A stretch of DNA of 64,000 nucleotides from Maribacter sp. MMG018 (GTDB taxonomy: Bacteria; Bacteroidota; Bacteroidia; Flavobacteriales; Flavobacteriaceae). Of this stretch, positions 1 through 9,057 are shown one piece after another. Made by a program: the position numbers and the translations under genes. Below the pieces are notes generated by a model, which saw only the letters and a program-made list of their open reading frames with translations, made no database searches and had not been told where the DNA came from. Every line of letters starts with the position of its first letter. Positions within the stretch are counted from its first letter, which is position 1. The stretch covers positions 124,001 to 188,000 of the forward strand of contig NZ_JAGJEC010000003.1 in assembly GCF_018100785.1 (NCBI RefSeq), in the 5' to 3' direction.

Positions 1-570
1 TTCGATATTAAGCCCTTTAAAGTCCAACACCTTTTCATTTTCCAGGTTCTCGTCTATATATTGAAACCTGCTGTTGTTAATATCAACGAAGGATGATGAA
101 AAGAAAAACGGAGGTGTACCGGGATCTCTTGGTTTGCCATCATCCAACTTATCAACGAATACATTGATGTTCGTGGTCCGCTCCCCGTAATAATTTTTCA
201 ACTTAAAATGAAGAGAATCAATATCGATATCCCCGAACTCTAAACGCCCCTGCACTAAATTACCTACGCTCAGAATAGACGTCTTTAGCTCGTTTATGTA
301 GAAAAGCGTGTCTTTTTTATAATCCTCGATATACACCCCCCTCAAAGAAGTATCCCACGAAATCAAAGACACCCTTAGCCTATCTACATTTATATTGGTT
401 CCATATTCCTTATTAATAGAATCTGTTGCATATTTGGCCAAAGTGGTCTGCACTATAGGCAATGAAAGCACAATAGTTCCCAAAACACAAGTCAACAATA
501 GAACCAATAAAGTTCTAACCAGTATTTTCCTTAGTTTTTTGATAGGCCTTTTATGTTTTACCTTTGTGAT
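1..570 (-). CDS. tamB: Translocation/assembly module TamB, N-terminal part (partial)
   Basis: An open frame on the minus strand enters at the window edge and encodes about 190 residues. The N-terminus is basic (KHKRPIKKLRK), followed by one hydrophobic anchor and then beta-rich sequence (DINNSRFQYID, SILSVGNLVQG) typical of the AsmA/TamB (DUF490) family. TamB is an inner-membrane-anchored periplasmic protein that helps deliver outer-membrane proteins or lipids. It diverges from tsaD, an arrangement I know from other Flavobacteriia. The frame has no ATG: the upstream in-frame stop is at 571-573 and the first codon is ATC at 568-570. The true start is therefore uncertain (a rare ATC start, or a TTG/CTG a little inside). 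The family call is fairly sure; the start is not. Confidence 0.8.
   Translation of the reverse strand, partial: MTKVKHKRPIKKLRKILVRTLLVLLLTCVLGTIVLSLPIVQTTLAKYATDSINKEYGTNINVDRLRVSLISWDTSLRGVYIEDYKKDTLFYINELKTSILSVGNLVQGRLEFGDIDIDSLHFKLKNYYGERTTNINVFVDKLDDGKPRDPGTPPFFFSSSFVDINNSRFQYIDENLENEKVLDFKGLNIE
539..566 (+). promoter_or_regulatory. Predicted promoter of tsaD
   Basis: TTG at 539-541, 17 nt, then TACCTTTG at 559-566 is an exact match to the Bacteroidota primary-sigma consensus TTG-N17-23-TAnnTTTG. It ends about 22 nt before the tsaD ATG. It lies inside the first codons of the divergent tamB frame. Confidence 0.6.
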
Positions 571-588
571 TCAATTTTTGTTCCAAAC

Positions 589-1620
589 ATGACGGATAAC
601 GAAATTATTTATATTCTTGCCATAGAATCCTCTTGCGACGACACTTCGGTGGCCGTTCTGCAAAATGATACTATGCTGAGCAATGTGGTCGCATCCCAAA
701 AAATTCACGAAGAATATGGCGGGGTCGTACCCGAGCTTGCCTCGCGCGCGCATCAACAAAACATTGTCCCCGTGACGAACCAAGCTTTAGCTAGGGCAAA
801 TATCGATAAAAAACAATTATCAGCCATAGCATTTACACGAGGACCTGGACTCATGGGATCTTTATTGGTAGGCACCTCTTTTGCCAAGTCTTTATCACTG
901 GCCCTGAACATACCTTTAATCGAGGTAAACCACATGCAGGCGCATATTTTGGCCCACTTTATAAAAGATGAAAGCATGACCTCGCCCACCTTTCCTTTTT
1001 TAGCATTGACGATCAGCGGAGGTCATACTCAAATAGTACAGGTGAACGACTATTTTGACATGAAAATAATTGGCCAGACCTTGGACGATGCTGTAGGGGA
1101 AGCCTTTGATAAAAGTGCCAAAATTTTAGGGCTACCCTACCCAGGTGGACCATTGATAGACAAACATGCACTGAACGGAGATTCTTCGCGGTTCGAATTT
1201 CCAAAGCCAAAAGTAAAAGACCTTGATTTTAGCTTTAGCGGGTTAAAAACAAGTATCCTATATTTTATTCAAAAACAAACGGCACAGAACCCAGATTTTA
1301 TAAGCGAAAACCTGGAAGATATATGCGCCTCTATACAAGGCACCATTATAAACATATTAATGGACAAACTAAAAAAGGCGGTCAAACAAACAGGTATAAA
1401 GAATATAGCTATTGGTGGAGGTGTATCTGCCAATTCTGGTATAAGGTCCGCACTTAAAGAAGCCGAAAACAAATATGGCTGGACGACCTACATACCCAAA
1501 TTCGAGTTTTGTACAGATAATGCCGGCATGATCGGCATAGTGGGATACCACAAGTATAAAAGCGGACAGTTTACCGACCAAGGCATTTCTGCAAAAGCTA
1601 GATACAGTTTGACTTCTTAA
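589..1620 (+). CDS. tsaD: tRNA N6-adenosine threonylcarbamoyltransferase TsaD
   Basis: TsaD transfers the threonylcarbamoyl group to A37 of ANN-decoding tRNAs, working with TsaB and TsaE in the cytoplasm. The ASKHA-fold signatures are clear: AIESSCDDTS near the N-terminus, the metal-binding NHMQAH (His115 and His119 from the chosen start), LTISGGHTQ, and DDAVGEAFDK followed by LGLPYPGGP. I chose the ATG at 589, giving 343 residues, the family's usual length. An upstream ATG at 553 would add a 12-residue tail and lies inside the predicted promoter. rsmE follows after 10 nt, so the two are probably cotranscribed. Confidence 0.97.
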   Translation: MTDNEIIYILAIESSCDDTSVAVLQNDTMLSNVVASQKIHEEYGGVVPELASRAHQQNIVPVTNQALARANIDKKQLSAIAFTRGPGLMGSLLVGTSFAKSLSLALNIPLIEVNHMQAHILAHFIKDESMTSPTFPFLALTISGGHTQIVQVNDYFDMKIIGQTLDDAVGEAFDKSAKILGLPYPGGPLIDKHALNGDSSRFEFPKPKVKDLDFSFSGLKTSILYFIQKQTAQNPDFISENLEDICASIQGTIINILMDKLKKAVKQTGIKNIAIGGGVSANSGIRSALKEAENKYGWTTYIPKFEFCTDNAGMIGIVGYHKYKSGQFTDQGISAKARYSLTS

Positions 1621-1630
1621 CACCTTAATT

Positions 1631-2338
1631 ATGCAACTATTCTATAACGCCGATCTTAACGAGAACACTTCTCTATTTTCATTTGATTCTGCCGAGAGCA
1701 AGCATATCATCAAGGTGCTTAGAAGAAAAATAAATGATGAATTATTGATTACCAACGGCAAAGGTTTAATGCTCAGTGCCAAAATCATCGATGACAACCC
1801 TAAAAAATGTTCTGTAGAGGTTACCGGAATTAAAAAGGTACATCCACAAAAACATTGGTTGCACATGGTCGTCGCACCTACCAAAATGAACGATCGTTTT
1901 GAGTGGTTCTTGGAAAAAGCTACCGAAATAGGGGTAAATGAAATAACCCCCGTTATATGCCAGCGATCAGAACGAAAAACCATTAAATTGGAGCGGTACA
2001 ACAAGGTGATCCTCTCTGCAATGAAACAATCTTTTCAGGCTTACTTACCCAAGCTGAACAATCTAACGCCTTTGGACGAGTTTCTCGAAAAACCCGCAGA
2101 AGGCAGCCTGTTTATAGCCCATTGCGAGAATATGGAAAAATATGAACTTAAAAGAAGCGTTATACCCGACACCCCCACCACCATACTCATAGGGCCAGAA
2201 GGAGATTTCTCTACCGTAGAAATAAAAAAAGCAACATCGAAAGGATATATGCCCGTCTCTATGGGCAAGAATAGGTTACGGACAGAAACGGCGGCTATTG
2301 TGGCCTGTACCACTGTGGCCATGATAAACAACGGCTGA
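1631..2338 (+). CDS. rsmE: 16S rRNA (uracil(1498)-N3)-methyltransferase RsmE
   Basis: RsmE methylates N3 of U1498 in 16S rRNA using SAM. The 235-residue protein has the usual length. An N-terminal PUA-like region (about residues 1-70) precedes the SPOUT trefoil-knot domain, whose SAM-binding loops are visible as ILIGPEGDFS (about 186-195) and LRTETAAI (about 216-223). EKATEIGV near the middle is also typical. It follows tsaD by 10 nt on the same strand. A gap of about 150 bp with its own promoter match separates it from the next gene. Confidence 0.95.
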   Translation: MQLFYNADLNENTSLFSFDSAESKHIIKVLRRKINDELLITNGKGLMLSAKIIDDNPKKCSVEVTGIKKVHPQKHWLHMVVAPTKMNDRFEWFLEKATEIGVNEITPVICQRSERKTIKLERYNKVILSAMKQSFQAYLPKLNNLTPLDEFLEKPAEGSLFIAHCENMEKYELKRSVIPDTPTTILIGPEGDFSTVEIKKATSKGYMPVSMGKNRLRTETAAIVACTTVAMINNG

Positions 2339-2428
2339 ACAATACGAGCTAATCGTTTTAAACCATATTCTCATATCGGCACAAAACATACCCTACCAAA
2401 AGCAAGAAATACCAACAATCAAGATAGT

Positions 2429-2463
2429 TTGGATTATTTCACGATCAATATTACGTAAATTTG
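2429..2463 (+). promoter_or_regulatory. Predicted promoter of the DUF4159 gene
   Basis: TAAATTTG at 2456-2463 matches the TAnnTTTG -7 element exactly. A TTG at 2429-2431 lies 24 nt upstream, one base beyond the usual 17-23 spacing, so the -33 assignment is weaker. The element ends about 22 nt before the ATG at 2486. Confidence 0.45.
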
Positions 2464-2485
2464 ATACTGAAATGCACCTTATAAA

Positions 2486-3133
2486 ATGAAGCAATTTACT
2501 ACAACACTGATCTTATTGTTTTTATTCGGCCTAAAGGTGAACTCCCAAGAAATTGCCATTTTAAAATATCAAGGCGGAGGCGATTGGTACTCTAACCCCA
2601 CTGCCCTTCCCAATTTGATCAACTTTTGCAATTCCAATATAGATACCCGGCTAAACCCCAAACCAGAAACGGTAGAAGTGGGAAGCAACGCCATTTTCCA
2701 ATATCCATTTATTCATATGACCGGACACGGAAATGTAGTTTTTTCACCGGAAGAAATGGAAAACCTTAGAAATTATCTGTCGTCCGGAGGTTTCTTGCAC
2801 ATAGATGACAACTATGGAATGAAACAATATATAGAAAACCAACTAGAAACCTTATTTCCCAATAACGGATTAGAGGAAATTGGGGCAGACCACCCTATTT
2901 TCTCTCAAGAATATAACTTTCCCCAAGGATTGCCAAAAATTCATGAACACGATGGAAAAAGACCGCAAGCCTTTGGCATTTTTCAAAACAATAGGTTAGT
3001 TTTATTGTTCACGGTAGAATCTGACCTTGGCGACGGGTGGGAAGATCCGGCCGTACACAACGACCCAGAGGAGATCCGGACCAAAGCACTACAAATGGGG
3101 GCCAATATTATTTCTTATGTTTTTAAAAACTGA
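2486..3133 (+). CDS. Exported DUF4159 domain protein
   Basis: A 215-residue protein with a cleavable signal peptide (about residues 1-20, ending VNSQE). The remainder matches the DUF4159 family, which has a glutamine-amidotransferase-like fold. The hallmark stretches are MTGHGNVVFSPEE and LSSGGFLHIDDNYG. Family members are found widely in Bacteroidota and no biochemical role is established that I know of. The exported location suggests an envelope function. The AI-2E permease starts 3 nt after the stop, so the two are translated from one message. Confidence 0.85.
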   Translation: MKQFTTTLILLFLFGLKVNSQEIAILKYQGGGDWYSNPTALPNLINFCNSNIDTRLNPKPETVEVGSNAIFQYPFIHMTGHGNVVFSPEEMENLRNYLSSGGFLHIDDNYGMKQYIENQLETLFPNNGLEEIGADHPIFSQEYNFPQGLPKIHEHDGKRPQAFGIFQNNRLVLLFTVESDLGDGWEDPAVHNDPEEIRTKALQMGANIISYVFKN

Positions 3134-3135
3134 AT

Positions 3136-4236
3136 ATGACTTCTAAAACCATTTCCAACGGAATTCTAAGAGCCCTGGGGATCATAACGGCAATTGTCGT
3201 TACCTTATATTTTCTTTATATAATCCGATCGGTTTTGGCTTATTTGGCCGCTGCCGCCATTGTTGCATTAATAGGAAGGCCCATTGTTCTTTTTTTAAGA
3301 GGAAAACTCAATTTTCCAAATGTTCTGGCGGTCGTCTTGACCATGCTTTTTATGATAGGCCTCTTAGTAGGTATTTTTGCCTTGTTTATACCATTGTTGA
3401 CCGAACAGAGCAAAAATCTGTCTTTATTGAATATTGAAGAACTACAACATAGTCTAAACACCCTTTACCACACCATTACAGATTATTTTGGTTTATCGTC
3501 GCATGTGGTAGAGGATGTCATCGAAGACAACGAAATAGAAAAAAATATTCTTCAAGGAATGGATGTTGGTTTCATACCCGATTTTTTAAATTCCTTTTTA
3601 AATTTCCTAAGCTCTGCAAGTATGGGGCTTTTCTCCATTCTCTTTATTTCATTTTTCTTTTTAAAGGACAGTAAACTATTTCAAAAGGGTTTACTCACCT
3701 TTATTCCTAAAACCAAAGAACAGGGCACTATCAATTCAATTAATAAAATCAACAATTTATTGTCCCGCTACTTTGTTGGTCTCTTGCTTCAAATATTTAT
3801 TCTTTTCGTAATATATACGATAGTTCTATTAATTGTAGGCATAGAGAATGCCGTTGTTATTGCATTTTTATGCGCCCTCTTCAACATTATACCATACATA
3901 GGCCCCATAATTGGTGGCGTATTAATGATTATACTAACAATGACCAGTAATCTTGGTGCCGATTTCAGCACTGTAATTCTGCCCAAAACAGGCTATGTAC
4001 TAATTGGCCTTGCTATTGGTCAGCTAGTCGATAATTTCTTCTCTCAACCATTTATATTTTCAAGCAGCGTAAAGTCTCATCCTTTAGAGATTTTTCTCGT
4101 CATCATCATCGCCGGTCTGTTATTCGGGGTCGTGGGTATGATCGTCGCCGTACCTAGCTATACTGCCATAAAAGTTATTCTGAAAGAATTTTTGGCCGAT
4201 AACAAGATCGTAAGGTCACTGACCGAAAACCTATGA
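3136..4236 (+). CDS. AI-2E family transporter (YdiK/PerM-type permease)
   Basis: A 366-residue polytopic membrane protein of the AI-2E (UPF0118) family. It has an N-terminal pair of hydrophobic helices, a polar stretch (about residues 105-150), and a C-terminal block of helices. That block contains the diagnostic motifs LCALFNIIPYIGPIIGG (about 246-262) and FLVIIIAGLLFGVVGMI. Substrates of most members are unknown; characterised relatives export autoinducer-2 or act as Na+(Li+)/H+ antiporters. It lies between the DUF4159 gene (3 nt) and the methyltransferase gene (7 nt), consistent with one operon. Confidence 0.9.
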   Translation: MTSKTISNGILRALGIITAIVVTLYFLYIIRSVLAYLAAAAIVALIGRPIVLFLRGKLNFPNVLAVVLTMLFMIGLLVGIFALFIPLLTEQSKNLSLLNIEELQHSLNTLYHTITDYFGLSSHVVEDVIEDNEIEKNILQGMDVGFIPDFLNSFLNFLSSASMGLFSILFISFFFLKDSKLFQKGLLTFIPKTKEQGTINSINKINNLLSRYFVGLLLQIFILFVIYTIVLLIVGIENAVVIAFLCALFNIIPYIGPIIGGVLMIILTMTSNLGADFSTVILPKTGYVLIGLAIGQLVDNFFSQPFIFSSSVKSHPLEIFLVIIIAGLLFGVVGMIVAVPSYTAIKVILKEFLADNKIVRSLTENL

Positions 4237-4243
4237 CATTAAA

Positions 4244-5425
4244 ATGAACAATAATCTTTTAGAGAAAGAGGTTCAAGACTTCATTAAAAAAAACTTGAAT
4301 ACTAACGTACATAGTATTCTTCTAAAAAATATTGGTTTTTTAGATGTTACGCCCAAAGAACTTGTTGAACAAATAGAATCTAAAAATAGGGCAAAGAATA
4401 AATTGCCAACATGGTTTTCTACCACTGGAATATACTACCCCAACAAGCTAAACTTGTCGCAAACATCCTCAGAGACTACGGCCAATTACAAAGCGGAAAT
4501 GATAGATGGTAAAACGCTGGTAGACCTAACAGGTGGTTTTGGGGTAGACACCGCCGCTTTTGCCAAAAGGGCCGAAAAGGTGTTTCATATAGAAAAAAAC
4601 AGTACACTCTCTGCTATTGCCGCCCATAATTTTAAAGTTTTACACCAAAACAATATTGAGTCTGTAAATGAAGATAGCATCAACTTTATACAAAAAACTA
4701 CCGAGACATTCGATTGGATCTATATAGACCCCTCTAGAAGGGACAAAAACAACAAAAAGGTCTTTTTTTTGGAGGATTGCGAACCAAATGTAATAGCGCA
4801 CCTAGACCTTTTTTTTTCTAAATCTCCAAATATCTTAATAAAAACGGGGCCTCTTTTAGACATTAAGGCCGGGTTAGACCAACTAAACCACGTTAAAGAA
4901 GTTCATATAGTTGCCCTGCAAAATGAAGTAAAGGAGGTGCTGTGGGTTTTAAAAAAAGAGTTTTCCGGTAATACGATGATTAAAACCATCAACCTAAAAA
5001 AAAATGAGAACGAAGTATTTCAGTTTTACCTAAACGAAGAACCTAGTGCCTCTTTAGAGTATTCAGAACCCCTCACCTATTTATACGAACCCAATGCAGC
5101 CATTATGAAGTCGGGAGGTTTTCAAGTAATAGCAAAGGCATATGGACTCAAAAAGTTAAATCCACATTCGCATCTATACACTTCCAACCAACTAAAAGAA
5201 TTTCCGGGCCGAAGATTTTTGATAGATACCGTTCTCAAATACAATAAAAAAGAAATTAAATCCTTAGGTATTACAAAAGCCAATATCACTGTACGCAATT
5301 TTCCTGATTCCGTAGATATTATCCGCAAAAAACTAAAGTTAAAAGAAGGGGGCGATAATTACCTATTCTTCACCAAAGACAATTTGAACAGATCGGCTGT
5401 ATTATCCTGTAAAAAAGTGTTATAA
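4244..5425 (+). CDS. Class I SAM-dependent methyltransferase with THUMP-like C-terminus
   Basis: A 393-residue cytoplasmic protein. The Rossmann SAM-binding motif I is DLTGGFGVDTAAFA (about residues 93-106), followed by the acidic strand VFHIEKN and the motif IV-like YIDPSRRDK (about 160). The C-terminal half resembles the THUMP-like domain found in Bacteroidota methyltransferases of this type. By family it is presumably an RNA methyltransferase, but the target is unknown. It is the last gene of the rightward run from the DUF4159 gene. Two tandem palindromes begin just after its stop. Confidence 0.85.
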   Translation: MNNNLLEKEVQDFIKKNLNTNVHSILLKNIGFLDVTPKELVEQIESKNRAKNKLPTWFSTTGIYYPNKLNLSQTSSETTANYKAEMIDGKTLVDLTGGFGVDTAAFAKRAEKVFHIEKNSTLSAIAAHNFKVLHQNNIESVNEDSINFIQKTTETFDWIYIDPSRRDKNNKKVFFLEDCEPNVIAHLDLFFSKSPNILIKTGPLLDIKAGLDQLNHVKEVHIVALQNEVKEVLWVLKKEFSGNTMIKTINLKKNENEVFQFYLNEEPSASLEYSEPLTYLYEPNAAIMKSGGFQVIAKAYGLKKLNPHSHLYTSNQLKEFPGRRFLIDTVLKYNKKEIKSLGITKANITVRNFPDSVDIIRKKLKLKEGGDNYLFFTKDNLNRSAVLSCKKVL

Positions 5426-5834
5426 AAATGATTGTAATACAATCATAGTATGTTGCACAACATACATATTAACAAGAAATAACCTACCAATAAATCCTTA
5501 AACTAAAATACCTTAAACAGGCCAGTATACCGATAAAATTAACACATTAGCCCGTCATGTTGTTAAAATTATAAATTATCAAATTAATAATTTAACCCCT
5601 CTTATTTTTTTTACAACCACTATATATTCAGTCATTTATAGCATTTACATAATTTTTAGGGCTCATTTTTAACACTTGCTTTTAAGAAATATCGAATTGC
5701 CCTTCCTTCATTTTTCATAATATTTTGTTATTATTACGGCTAATTTTGATTTTTCCCAACTCCGTTTACCCTAAAGGAATTGATGAAGATCAGAATTTTA
5801 CAAATTAATTTAAACTAACAAACAACAAAGGATT
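5426..5834 (+). promoter_or_regulatory. 409-bp intergenic leader upstream of susC
   Basis: This is the only gene-free stretch over 300 bp. It starts with the two palindromes. The rest is AT-rich sequence without an ORF I would support. TAATTTTG at 5741-5748 matches the TAnnTTTG -7 element, although no well-spaced TTG is visible; if used, it would leave an mRNA leader of roughly 80 nt before the ATG at 5835. I recognise no riboswitch, and no sigma/anti-sigma pair or hybrid two-component regulator lies next to the SusCD genes. Confidence 0.4.
5428..5465. repeat. Two adjacent palindromes downstream of the methyltransferase gene
   Basis: The first is ATGATTGTA-A-TACAATCAT at 5428-5446, a perfect inverted repeat with 9-bp arms. 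The second is GTATGTTG-CA-CAACATAC at 5448-5465, with 8-bp arms. Both are AT-rich with 1-2 nt centres and no T-tract, so they look more like dyad protein-binding sites than a rho-independent terminator. Confidence 0.6.
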
Positions 5835-8800
5835 ATGAATCTAAAAAATGATTTCAAATCGGTGAAATCCAAAAGAAAGTCTTCTTTCTTTAGATTGGGG
5901 TTTTTATCGATGGTCATTTGCTTAGGAGCACAAACGGCTCTAGCAAATGAAAAGACCGATACCTCAAAAGAAGTAGAGGTCGAAACAATTCAGTCTACGG
6001 TTACCGGTACAATTACTGACGAAATGGGTGAAGTACTACCGGGAACCACGATAATCGAAAAAGGTACTACAAATGGTACCCAAAGTGATTTTGATGGTAA
6101 CTACAGCCTAAATGTAGCAGATGGCGCTGTACTTGTATTTAGCTATGTAGGTTTTAAAACCCAAGAAGTTGCCGTTAATGGCCAATCTACCATAAATGTA
6201 ACCATGGTGGAAGATGCAGCGGCATTGGATGAAGTAGTTGTAACAGGATATTCTACGCAGACCAGAGGAGACCTAACAGGTTCTGTAGGTAGTGTAGATG
6301 TTTCAGAGGCTACAAAAACTCCGATGGTAAATGCTGCCGAAGCATTACAAGGTAGGGTTTCGGGTGTTACTATTACCAACAACGGACAACCAGGAGCTAC
6401 ACCGGTTGTAAGAATAAGGGGATATGGTACGGGTAACAGCAACGACCCTCTATATATTATTGATGGAGTACAGACCGACGACCCTAGTATCTTGAACTCA
6501 TTAAACCCTGCGGACATTGATCAGATGAACGTATTAAAAGATGGTGCTGCCGCTATTTATGGTGCAAGAGCTTCTAACGGTGTTGTTATCGTTACCACTA
6601 AAAGTGGTGGTTACAATATGGATACCGCTCGTGTTTCCGTAGATATGTACACTGGTTTCTCCAAAGCTACCAATTTACCAGAATTATTGGATACCGAACA
6701 ACACGGACAAATGATATGGCAAAGTATCTTAAACGATGGTGGTACGCCCTCTCACGCCCAGTACGGAAGTGGAGCACAACCAGTTACACCAACTACCTTA
6801 CAAAGAACCCCAGAAGGTATTACCGCTACGGTAAAACCAAATGGAGGAACAGATTGGTTGGATGAAATATACAGAACGGCCATTACGCAAAATGCCTCTA
6901 TAACTTTAGAGAACGGTAATGAAAAGTCTAAATTCTTATTTTCCGCTGGTTATTTAAACCGTCAAGGTATTCAAATCGCTACAGGCTTTAAAAGAGGTTC
7001 CGTAAGATTAAACTCAGAATTTAAGATCGGTGATAGAATCAAGATCGGAGAGCATACCAACATCTCTTTTGATAGAAGAAGTGGCGGACAATCTTGGTAC
7101 AATTTTGCTACAAGAATGTCTCCTCTAGTTCCTGTTTATGATGACAATGGTAATTATGCGGGTAACTATAGTAACGACACGGGACTATCGAACCCTAACA
7201 ACCCAGTAGCCGAGGCTAACAGACAAGCGGATGATTTCCAAAAAACATTTAGGGTATTTGGTGATATCTATGCTACGGTAGACATATTGGACGGATTACA
7301 ATTTAAAACCTCTATTGGTGGTTCTATTAGAGCTTACAACGACAGACGTTTTAGAGCTTTGATTCCTGAGTCTTCTGAACCAATTTCGACCAATACGCTT
7401 ACAGAAGCGGACCAAGACACTTACGAGTGGGTATGGAACAATACCTTAAGTTACAACAAATCTTTTGGCGATCATGGCATTAATGCCTTGGTTGGTATAG
7501 AAGCTTTAAAAGTAACTGGAAAAGGCAAGGAAATTTCAAGAACTGATTACTTCTTCGAAACTCCCGAATATTACCTATTAAGTAATGGTGGTGGTGCAGC
7601 GAACGTTGCATATGCTTATGACAATGCTTCTTCTTTATTCTCTGTATTCGGTACTGTTAATTACAATTACGCAGGCAAATATTTATTGACGGCTACAGTT
7701 CGTCAAGACGAATCGTCAAGATTTATAGGAGATAACAAAAGTGATATTTTTCCTTCTTTCAGTGCTGGTTGGGTAGTCAGTAATGAAAATTTTTGGCCAG
7801 AAGATTCTTTTGTAAATCGTTTTAAGCTTAAAGGTTCTTGGGGACAATTAGGAAACCAAACTCTTCCTGTAAACAACCCAACTACCAATATATCTATATT
7901 AAGCGAACAATATGCCAACTACGGCTTTAACGGTAGTGGTGCGGTATCTCAAGGAGCTATTTTATCGGCTGCCGGTAACCCTGATCTAAAATGGGAGACC
8001 AGTGAAACCACCAACTTTGGTATAGAACTTGGTTTCTTTGACGGTAAGCTTAATCTTGGTGCAGAATACTTTATCATTAAGACCAAAGATTTGATCAACC
8101 AAGATGAAAGTTTGTTCAGTTCTACTTCAATAGATTCTGCTCCTCCTTATGTGAACCTTGGTTCAATTGAAAATAAAGGTATTGATGCCACGCTTAGCTT
8201 TGCCGATCAAACCGATTCTGGTTTTAGCTACGGTATCGATGTTAATTTCTCTAGTTACAAAAATGAGGTTACAGATTTGATCAGTGCCTTCCAATCTGGA
8301 TATGGTGGTTTTAGAACTACCGGTACAGTTACAAGAACTCAGGTAGGTCAGCCTCTTTCTTCTTTCTACGGTAGAGTAGTTGAAGGTATCTTCGCTTCAG
8401 AAGCTGAAGTTAGCGCTAGTGCCGATCAAGGTTTTGCCTCTGCTGCTGACGGTGTTGGTAGATTTAAGTATGCCGATTTAAATGATGACGGTGTAATCAA
8501 TGATGACGACAGAACCTTTATTGGTTCTCCACACCCAGATTTCACATATGGGGTAAACCTAACTATGGCTTACAAAGGTTTTGATATGTCTGCCTTTTTC
8601 CAAGGTTCTCAAGGCAATGAAATCTTTAATAACGATAAAGTATACACCGATTTTCCAACGTTTTTTAATGCAAACAGAAGTGTAAGAGTATTGGATTCTT
8701 GGACTCCGGACAATCTAGATGCCTCTTTACCGGCACTAAGCCAGAGTATTACCAACAATGAAGGTACGGCAAATTCATTCTTTGTTGAGGATGGTTCTTA

Positions 8801-9053
8801 CATGCGTTTGAAAAACTTACAGATCGGTTACACATTTAATGATGAAATTTCTGGTTTACTCGGAATGGATAGTGTTAGGTTCTACCTTCAAGGTACCAAC
8901 TTGTTTACTATTACAGGGTATGATGGTGTAGACCCAGAACTACAACCTAGATATAACAGCAATGGATCTGTCGACAACCTTACTATAGGTGTATCTGACA
9001 ACAATTATCCATTGGCCTCGATTTATTCATTAGGTGTTAATTTAAAATTTTAA
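5835..9053 (+). CDS. SusC/RagA-family TonB-dependent outer-membrane receptor
   Basis: A 1072-residue TonB-linked outer-membrane transporter that, with its SusD partner, takes up glycans, peptides or other oligomers. In order: signal peptide (about 1-37, ending TALA), a CarboxypepD_reg-like domain (about 55-135: VTGTITDEMGEVLPGTTI, SYVGFKTQEV), the TonB-box region DEVVVTGYSTQ, and the plug (PLYIIDGVQTDD, LKDGAAAIYGARASNGVVIV). A long beta-barrel ends in LGVNLKF. A dockerin-like acidic loop (DLNDDGVINDDD) sits near the C-terminus, as in many SusC proteins. The substrate cannot be read from sequence, and no carbohydrate-active enzyme gene adjoins it. susD starts 4 nt downstream. Confidence 0.96.
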   Translation: MNLKNDFKSVKSKRKSSFFRLGFLSMVICLGAQTALANEKTDTSKEVEVETIQSTVTGTITDEMGEVLPGTTIIEKGTTNGTQSDFDGNYSLNVADGAVLVFSYVGFKTQEVAVNGQSTINVTMVEDAAALDEVVVTGYSTQTRGDLTGSVGSVDVSEATKTPMVNAAEALQGRVSGVTITNNGQPGATPVVRIRGYGTGNSNDPLYIIDGVQTDDPSILNSLNPADIDQMNVLKDGAAAIYGARASNGVVIVTTKSGGYNMDTARVSVDMYTGFSKATNLPELLDTEQHGQMIWQSILNDGGTPSHAQYGSGAQPVTPTTLQRTPEGITATVKPNGGTDWLDEIYRTAITQNASITLENGNEKSKFLFSAGYLNRQGIQIATGFKRGSVRLNSEFKIGDRIKIGEHTNISFDRRSGGQSWYNFATRMSPLVPVYDDNGNYAGNYSNDTGLSNPNNPVAEANRQADDFQKTFRVFGDIYATVDILDGLQFKTSIGGSIRAYNDRRFRALIPESSEPISTNTLTEADQDTYEWVWNNTLSYNKSFGDHGINALVGIEALKVTGKGKEISRTDYFFETPEYYLLSNGGGAANVAYAYDNASSLFSVFGTVNYNYAGKYLLTATVRQDESSRFIGDNKSDIFPSFSAGWVVSNENFWPEDSFVNRFKLKGSWGQLGNQTLPVNNPTTNISILSEQYANYGFNGSGAVSQGAILSAAGNPDLKWETSETTNFGIELGFFDGKLNLGAEYFIIKTKDLINQDESLFSSTSIDSAPPYVNLGSIENKGIDATLSFADQTDSGFSYGIDVNFSSYKNEVTDLISAFQSGYGGFRTTGTVTRTQVGQPLSSFYGRVVEGIFASEAEVSASADQGFASAADGVGRFKYADLNDDGVINDDDRTFIGSPHPDFTYGVNLTMAYKGFDMSAFFQGSQGNEIFNNDKVYTDFPTFFNANRSVRVLDSWTPDNLDASLPALSQSITNNEGTANSFFVEDGSYMRLKNLQIGYTFNDEISGLLGMDSVRFYLQGTNLFTITGYDGVDPELQPRYNSNGSVDNLTIGVSDNNYPLASIYSLGVNLKF

Positions 9054-9057
9054 TAAA

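Noticed and set aside
553-588. Longer start for tsaD at 553
   Set aside because: It adds 12 residues not typical of TsaD and passes through an exact promoter match (559-566); the ATG at 589 gives the normal family length.
571-1623. Minus-strand ORFs across tsaD
   Set aside because: They are shadows of a clearly conserved coding gene and show no recognisable domains.
5426-5834. Cobalamin or other riboswitch in the susC leader
   Set aside because: I could not find a B12-box or another conserved riboswitch core; the leader is AT-rich with only the palindromes and a -7 match.
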